In this document: positions 59,621 through 64,000 of the stretch, piece after piece | Layout: each line of letters starts with the position of its first letter | Position numbering within the stretch: the first letter of the stretch is position 1 | From: JAZKFT01 sp965246935 | Lineage (GTDB): Bacteria; Bacteroidota; Bacteroidia; Chitinophagales; Chitinophagaceae | Assembly (NCBI GenBank): GCA_965246935.1 | Contig: CBDFGC010000001.1 | Span: forward strand, 62,001 to 126,000 | Direction: 5' to 3' | Length of the DNA stretch: 64,000 bases | Program-made: the position numbers and the translations under genes | The notes under the pieces: generated by a model | Databases searched by the model: none | The model's input: only the letters and a program-made list of their open reading frames with translations | What the model was told of the DNA's origin: nothing

Positions 59621-60481
59621 ACAGGAGATATTCATCGCCTAACCAACGACATTCGCAAAATATTCGGCAACGAGAACAAAAACAAATCGCTAATCTCTTT
59701 CCTGAATGCGGTCATTAACCTGCCCCAAAACGAACAGGTGGTTAACATGGAGATTACGAATCCCTACCAACTATCCAAACTGAGCGGTTGCAAGTCAACC
59801 ATTGTTGACGTAAAAGCAACGGATGAAAAAGGAAACATTTTTATTGTAGACATGCAAGTGGCTGAATTCGATTTTTTCCACAAACGGATTTTGTATTACA
59901 CTTCGCAGAGCTATGTTGGCCAATTAGATGAAGGAGTTGCCTATCAAAAACTGAAACCCGTTTACTTTATTGGAATTTTAGAATTTGAAATTGGCAACAA
60001 TCCTAATTATTTCAGCCGGCACAAAGCACTGGACGTAGAAACCAATGAGCAGGTAATTCAGGATGTAGCGTTCAATTTCATAGAACTTCCAAAATTTACA
60101 AAGGCCGCCGACCAATTAGAAACGAATATTGATCAGTGGACATACTTCATTAAAAATGCGGAGAATTTGAATGTTATCCCTGAAAACGTAACAGACGAGG
60201 GTTTAAAGGAAGCATACACAGAAGCCGATAAGCAAAACTGGACAAAGCTGGAATTAGAAGATTATGTAAGAGCATCCATTAAAGAACAAGATGATATAGG
60301 ACGTATTGAGTTTGCAATTAAAAAAGCAGTAGAAAAAGCAGAAAAACAAGCGGTTGAAGAAACAGAAAAGAGAAAAAATCTTGAAACAGCCAGGCAGGGT
60401 GAAATAATTGGACTTGCAATAACAGACATATCTAAACTAACAGGGCTTGCGGAAGAAGAAATTGAAAATTGTAGCTTTTAA
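59621..60481 (+). pseudogene. Rpn-family PD-(D/E)XK nuclease/transposase-like protein, N-terminus missing
   Basis: The open frame follows an in-frame TAG (59618-59620) and has no ATG for its first 41 codons: RLTNDIRKIFGNENKNKSLI is already inside the family pattern (normally preceded by a short 'TDFGFK' start). The first near-standard start is GTG 59738 (247 residues from there). Catalytic-type elements are seen: STIVDVKATDEKGNIFIVDM (D...D/E-x-Q in place of the usual E-x-Q), HKRILYYTSQSYVGQLDEG, then YQKLKPVYFIGILEFE, and an acidic, Lys/Glu-rich C-terminus ending GLAEEEIENCSF. Rpn proteins promote recombination and are often carried by mobile DNA. It may be a remnant or use a non-standard start. 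Confidence 0.6.
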
Positions 60482-60537
60482 ACGCACTATGCCTCACATC
60501 GCATTGTTATTAGCAAAGAATGAATAATTTTACACCA

Positions 60538-62745
60538 TCAAGGCATCTTCTGCAACCCTTCCCATTTTACATTCCATCCGCTATTTTTAGGTATTCCCGG
60601 TAGTGTGTTTTTGCTGCCATCGTAGCCTGCACACATCATTGCCAATGCAGTAAGCAGGCCACCATTTCCGGGCATATACAAGCGCAGGCGTTCGTCCTGG
60701 TAATTGTGCCCGTTGCGTAAATAGGTATTGGTAGTAATGGGCATCAGCAATGATTGAATGGCTTGCTCCGGTTGTGCCAGCCGGGTAGCTGTCATAGCCG
60801 TTAAGGGAAAATCCCAGCCCCAGGTGTCCTTCCAGCTCCAATTATTCCAAATCCAATTAAAAGTATGGTGCATGCGGGCAGTATCCATTTGTGGTATTTG
60901 CGGCAAATAACCCAATGCTCCCAATACAGCCGGGTGGTCGGTTTTAAATACCGGATTGGTATAGGAATCAGTGGCACTCTCCGTAGCCAGGTACAAGCTG
61001 TCCTGCACCGGTAATGGTGACAAGTGATTCAGCACCTGCCGGTATTTTTCATCGGGCTGCATCCCAAGGCGTTTGCGCCATTGCTGTGCAGTAGTTAGTG
61101 CCCAATGCCAATAGACTAATTCAAAAGTGGGATTGAACGTTTCTTCTGCTTTAAAACATTCCTGCGCCGGGATTAGGCCTTTACCCAACACATAATTTTT
61201 TCGGATACTATCATAACGGGCATACGACACCATAAAATCCGCTGTGGCAAATAATAGTTTTTGGTATTGCTGCAAGGTTTTCTGCGTAGGATGAGCACGG
61301 TATATTAATTCAGTTAAATAAATGTAATGCGGCTGCTGCCAGATGAGGAATGCACCCACGGAGGATGGACCTTCCTTACCTAATGTATCCGTCATTTTTT
61401 GCCAGCGCAGGCCCTCATAGCCCTGCCGTTTGGCGATGCTGAATGCTTCGTCCGCAACGGCGGCGTACCAGGGCATTAGTTTTTCCACATATTCAATTTT
61501 TCCCCACAAGGCATAATGCACGGCATGCCACCACACCATTTCCAGGTGCGGCCTGCCGTACCAGCTATTGTAAGTCAATCCTGTTTCCTGCGGCGGAAAG
61601 CGGCCTGCCTCCTGCGTTTTCATCAGGTATTGCGATAGGATCATCCTTCGTTCCAATTCATTTGCACGGGGATCGGTGCTGCCACTGAAATCAATAGCAC
61701 CGCCGGTAGACCAATATTTTTTCCAGGCATCAGTGCTGGCCAGATTAGTTTCGGAAAATGATGAAAGTGCGACATTCCGGTTCGTGGAGACACGAACCGG
61801 GGCGGCATTCGTGGAGATACGAACCGGGGCGGCAGTGCGAACCGGGGCGGCAGTGCTATTTTTCTCCGGTATAAAACGGCAACAAATTTCAAAGCTATTC
61901 CCCACTTCACTGGGTGTGATGATAAAAGAATGAAGCGAACTATTGTTAATCGTTGCGTTACCATTCCATTGTAATTGTGTCGAATAACTTGTGCTGTCTA
62001 ACTGATGCGTAATGCCGGCTGAGGTAGCAGATTGTGTAACGATTTTAGTTTGATGTTTATCTGCATTTCCATAATACACCGCATCATCAGCCCAACCACC
62101 CGTAGTATAAGGAAACTGAAGATGAAAACGTAGTTGGCCGGTTTTCAATAAATCGGATTTTACGGATACAGCAATCAAATCCTGTGTTGGATGGCAAACC
62201 GTTTTTACCGCAACCGGTACGCCTTCTAATTCAAAAGAACTGGTAATGGCTCCCGTCCACATATCTAATTCCTGGTGAATATTTTGGAGATCGGTAATGG
62301 CTGCTGTGCTACCATCCTTTTTAATCAATTGCATGCCCCAATTCCCTAATTGCAGCCGGTGCGGATTTTGCCGCAGCCAGTCGACTGCCTTTTTGATACG
62401 CTCCGGTTCTTTTACCTGTACAGCATAGGTAACATATTTTCCATTTAAATGATATGTTTTTAATGCTTCAACCGGCTGATAGCCTTCCGAATTTGGAAAG
62501 CTGTGCCAGCCCCATTCGCTTTGCGTTCCCAATGAAATTCCATGCTGATATTCCTTTGGAAAACTTTGCATACCGGTAATATCTACCGTATAAGCAAAAC
62601 TGCCATTGCCAACTGTTAAAGAACCAAGCGAATCAAAGCCTGTATTGACAACATTGTGCCGCTGCACCAGAGCTTTGCGGTTGATGGGTTGTGCGGAGAG
62701 ATAATTTAAAAAACCAAGAAAAATCAGCAGGATAACTAATCTCAT
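60538..62745 (-). CDS. Six-hairpin ((alpha/alpha)6) glycosidase, GH65-like, with repeat-derived insert
   Basis: 735 residues from ATG 62745 (signal peptide RLVILLIFLGFLNYLSAQ); the 45 codons upstream are excluded. The N-terminal beta-sandwich (about 20-300) has FDSLGSLTVGNGSFAYTVDI (about 36-55). The C-terminal helical barrel shows TQEAGRFPPQETGLTYNSWY, GRPHLEMVWWHAVHYALWGK (about 420-439), PSSVGAFLIWQQPHYIYLTE and WNNWSWKDTWGWDFPLTAMT (about 653-672), the pattern of GH65-type and related enzymes. Between the two domains (about 297-323) lie three imperfect repeats of AAPVR.STN encoded by a palindromic repeat at 61776-61855. Its place beside CE12 and PL11 suggests action on rhamnogalacturonan side chains; activity is inferred only. 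Confidence 0.7.
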   Translation of the reverse strand: MRLVILLIFLGFLNYLSAQPINRKALVQRHNVVNTGFDSLGSLTVGNGSFAYTVDITGMQSFPKEYQHGISLGTQSEWGWHSFPNSEGYQPVEALKTYHLNGKYVTYAVQVKEPERIKKAVDWLRQNPHRLQLGNWGMQLIKKDGSTAAITDLQNIHQELDMWTGAITSSFELEGVPVAVKTVCHPTQDLIAVSVKSDLLKTGQLRFHLQFPYTTGGWADDAVYYGNADKHQTKIVTQSATSAGITHQLDSTSYSTQLQWNGNATINNSSLHSFIITPSEVGNSFEICCRFIPEKNSTAAPVRTAAPVRISTNAAPVRVSTNRNVALSSFSETNLASTDAWKKYWSTGGAIDFSGSTDPRANELERRMILSQYLMKTQEAGRFPPQETGLTYNSWYGRPHLEMVWWHAVHYALWGKIEYVEKLMPWYAAVADEAFSIAKRQGYEGLRWQKMTDTLGKEGPSSVGAFLIWQQPHYIYLTELIYRAHPTQKTLQQYQKLLFATADFMVSYARYDSIRKNYVLGKGLIPAQECFKAEETFNPTFELVYWHWALTTAQQWRKRLGMQPDEKYRQVLNHLSPLPVQDSLYLATESATDSYTNPVFKTDHPAVLGALGYLPQIPQMDTARMHHTFNWIWNNWSWKDTWGWDFPLTAMTATRLAQPEQAIQSLLMPITTNTYLRNGHNYQDERLRLYMPGNGGLLTALAMMCAGYDGSKNTLPGIPKNSGWNVKWEGLQKMP
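61776..61855 (-). repeat. Repeat-derived in-frame insert inside the six-hairpin glycosidase gene
   Basis: ccggttcgtggagacacgaa (61777-61796) with ccgg is a perfect palindrome with a 4-base loop; imperfect copies attcgtggagatacgaacc (61808-61826) and gtgcgaaccggggcggcagt (61835-61854) follow, joined by ggggcggca. The result is translated as repeats of AAPVR. The unit ggttcgtggagacacgaacc is, from memory, a dispersed repeat of Bacteroidota. Confidence 0.8.
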
Positions 62746-62894
62746 GAATAGCGTTTTGAAGCGTAAAAAAATAAATAAATACTCAAGCTTCCTGCTGCAT
62801 CTGAAGTAGGCGAAAATATGGAAGACTGAATTAGTTGCAACTTCCTGCCAAACCTTTGAAGGGATGTGAGACGCCATCAAAGATGGACAAATTT

Positions 62895-63671
62895 TTATTT
62901 CAGTAAATACTTTTTCAGGGGGGAATTTTTCAACGCCTTCATGCCATCCACCACGATGGCTGCATTGAAACCGGCGCCGGCAGCGTTGGTATGCGTATGC
63001 TCCTGCGGAAAAAATTTGCTAACGCTGTCTTTGCCTAACTTTTCAAAGGCATCGCCTAAATTATTGTTTAGATCAATATAATAAGCACCAGTGGTTTTGG
63101 CGGTTTCTTTCGCCCATTTGGTGTAGCTGTCGTTGCTGCGGCTCACTTTGCCGTCTTTCCAGTCGTTGCGGGGTATAGGTGAGCAAACAATAGCCGTTGC
63201 ACCTTTGGCTTTGGCATCATTCACATATTTGCGTAGGTACCAGCCGTAGCTATGCACCCATTCTTCTGTTTTACGGATGGGATTGTAAATCTTCGTGCTG
63301 TCGTCGCCGGTTCCTTTAATGGTGCCTCGTGCACGGGCCGAATCGTCGAGTGGACCACTGTCATTGTGGCCAAACTGCATAATTACAAAATCACCGGGCT
63401 GCAGCGTTTGTACTATTTTATCCCAGCGGCCGTCGGTTAAAAAGGTGCGGCTGCTGCGGCCGCCGATGGCATCGTTTTCAATACTGATTTTTGTGGTATC
63501 GAAATAGGGCGTGATACTACTCCCCCACCCTTGCAATTGGTTGGATGGTTTGCCATCGCCATTTTTAACCGTACTATCGCCAATAATGTACAGCACTGGT
63601 TTACGGTCTTTAAAAGCTACTGCCACAATGCTAATAGCTACGAATAGGAAACAAATTTTTATTATTTTCAT
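62895..63671 (-). CDS. Rhamnogalacturonan acetylesterase (CE12, SGNH hydrolase)
   Basis: 258 residues. Signal peptide or anchor (IKICFLFVAISIVAVAF). SGNH blocks: block I LYIIGDSTVKNGDGKPSNQL (about 27-46, catalytic Ser), NDAIGGRSSRTFLTDGRW (about 66-83, Gly block), block III VIMQFGHNDSG (about 95-105, Asn) and the C-terminal FFPQEHTHTNAAGAGFNAAI (about 219-238, with the catalytic Asp/His replaced in form by D/H of THTN). It removes acetyl groups from rhamnogalacturonan so lyases can reach the chain. A second CE12-like gene end lies further right in the same orientation. Confidence 0.9.
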   Translation of the reverse strand: MKIIKICFLFVAISIVAVAFKDRKPVLYIIGDSTVKNGDGKPSNQLQGWGSSITPYFDTTKISIENDAIGGRSSRTFLTDGRWDKIVQTLQPGDFVIMQFGHNDSGPLDDSARARGTIKGTGDDSTKIYNPIRKTEEWVHSYGWYLRKYVNDAKAKGATAIVCSPIPRNDWKDGKVSRSNDSYTKWAKETAKTTGAYYIDLNNNLGDAFEKLGKDSVSKFFPQEHTHTNAAGAGFNAAIVVDGMKALKNSPLKKYLLK

Positions 63672-63690
63672 ATGGTTGATTTTTTGATCG

Positions 63691-63749
63691 CCTCATCCTC
63701 TTCCCTTCTTCCCGAAAAATCGGGACAGGCTCTCCCGGAGAAGGGTGCC
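63691..63749. repeat. Left copy of a dispersed 'cctcacccccggcctctcc' repeat
   Basis: cctcatcctcttcccttctt (63691-63710) through cccgaaaaatcggga (hairpin) to aagggtgcc (63749) is the degenerate counterpart, in reverse orientation, of the right copy at 63869-63914. They bracket the gap between the two CE12 genes. Confidence 0.6.
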
Positions 63750-63868
63750 TCTGTGTAACAGCATAATTAAATCCATTAACGGATTCAAAAGGAACAATTT
63801 TCAAAATTAATCTTGAGTTTCAAATTGCAGTCATCCACTGGTAAATAGGATTTGTAAAATTAAACAAG

Positions 63869-63914
63869 GGCATCCCTCTACACGCCTTAGCGTGGAGAGA
63901 GGCCGGGGGTGAGG
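63869..63914. repeat. Right copy of the dispersed repeat, providing the 3' end of a CE12 gene
   Basis: ggcatccctctacacgcctt (63869-63888) then agcgtggagagaggccggggg to gtgagg (63914) is a palindromic dispersed repeat (CTCTACACGCC/GGCGTG...GAG arms). The last eight codons of the next gene, including its stop, lie within it. Confidence 0.7.
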
Positions 63915-64000
63915 TTCAAATATTCATTTAATTTCAAATCTTTCAACATCTTTACCCCGTCAATTACGGATTGGGCATTTAACCGGGCGCCGGTTTCATT
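63887..64000 (-). CDS. Second rhamnogalacturonan acetylesterase-like gene (3' end only)
   Basis: The frame enters from the right edge and stops at 63887-63889, giving 37 residues: NETGARLNAQSVIDGVKMLK, then DLKLNEYLNLTPGLSPR. The first part matches the end of the neighbouring CE12 esterase (NAAGAGFNAAIVVDGMKALK), where 'TN..GA..NA' carries the catalytic His region. The last seven residues (TPGLSPR) and the stop come from a dispersed repeat. A tandem CE12 duplicate is the likely reading, but only the tail is visible. Confidence 0.65.
   Translation of the reverse strand, partial: NETGARLNAQSVIDGVKMLKDLKLNEYLNLTPGLSPR

Noticed and set aside
15000..61000. Bacteriophage or transposon genes (integrase, DDE transposase, tail proteins)
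   Set aside because: None seen apart from the truncated Rpn-type gene at 59621; repeats alone are not taken as mobile elements with genes.
1..64000. tRNA and rRNA genes
   Set aside because: No sequence with a T-loop GTTCGAnnC plus acceptor pairing, and no rRNA-like segment, was noticed on either strand.

Overview
This window is a chromosomal segment of a Bacteroidota bacterium, most likely in or near the Chitinophagaceae. The evidence is direct: a SusC/SusD outer-membrane pair, a type IX secretion component (PorT), a type IX C-terminal sorting domain on a secreted lyase, an Exo-muramidase (DUF1343/NamZ), DUF2911 and DUF3467 proteins, almost no Shine-Dalgarno sequences, and several promoters with the Bacteroidota -7 element TAnnTTTG (the best is in front of queA). 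No rRNA, tRNA, CRISPR array, prophage or intact insertion sequence was found.

Layout. 1-8.7 kb: end of an unknown gene, a fused two-domain peptide-type ABC ATPase, queA behind a strong promoter and a structured leader, small membrane proteins, aspartate kinase, an Ldh_2 family oxidoreductase and an FKBP. 8.8-11.8 kb: NamZ-like muramidase, fmt, DUF3467. 11.9-17.7 kb (minus): a SusC-SusD-DUF1735-type lipoprotein operon. 17.9-20.8 kb (minus): two outer-membrane beta-barrel genes. 21-24.2 kb (plus): folD, queE, ubiE/menG and porT. 24.7-30.6 kb: OmpA lipoprotein, RemB-like protein, pyrC and a short MutS homologue. 30.6-34.1 kb: decay zone with a broken toxin-antitoxin module, a TauE/SafE permease, two small minus-strand genes and a beheaded GH28 pectinase. 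34.3-36.4 kb (minus): an RloA/RloB (AbiL-like) defence pair. 36.6-46.3 kb: a Crp-type regulator with an AhpD-like protein, a UvrA paralogue, 2-keto-3-deoxygluconate kinase, NudK, Ppx/GppA and panB. 46.6-47.2 kb: a second toxin-antitoxin module whose toxin has an in-frame stop. 47.8-64 kb: genes for rhamnogalacturonan/pectin use (GH88/105, PL11, a six-hairpin glycosidase, two CE12 esterases), interrupted by an unrecognised four-gene membrane operon (49.0-52.6 kb), a phosphatase-like protein and a DUF2911 protein.

How genes work together. PL11 lyase, CE12 esterases, GH88/105 unsaturated glycuronyl hydrolase, the GH28 remnant and KdgK are the classic steps from deacetylation and cleavage of rhamnogalacturonan-I to unsaturated uronate and KDG phosphorylation. 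They are scattered and have no SusCD pair next to them. queA and queE both belong to queuosine synthesis; fmt and folD both serve the one-carbon pathway to formyl-Met-tRNA; PorT and the sorting domain of the PL11 enzyme are two ends of type IX secretion.

Most interesting points. (1) Dispersed repeats that normally sit between genes here also lie inside reading frames without breaking them: Fmt, QueE and the six-hairpin glycosidase each carry an in-frame repeat-derived insert, and a repeat supplies the C-terminus of the last CE12 esterase, resembling the palindromic elements of Rickettsia. (2) The 49-52.6 kb operon couples a coiled-coil protein, a membrane-anchored coiled-coil protein, a membrane-anchored, degenerate Ppx/actin-fold (ASKHA) protein and a small two-helix membrane protein; I know no named system with this content. 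(3) Two toxin-antitoxin loci both keep the antitoxin and have lost the toxin.
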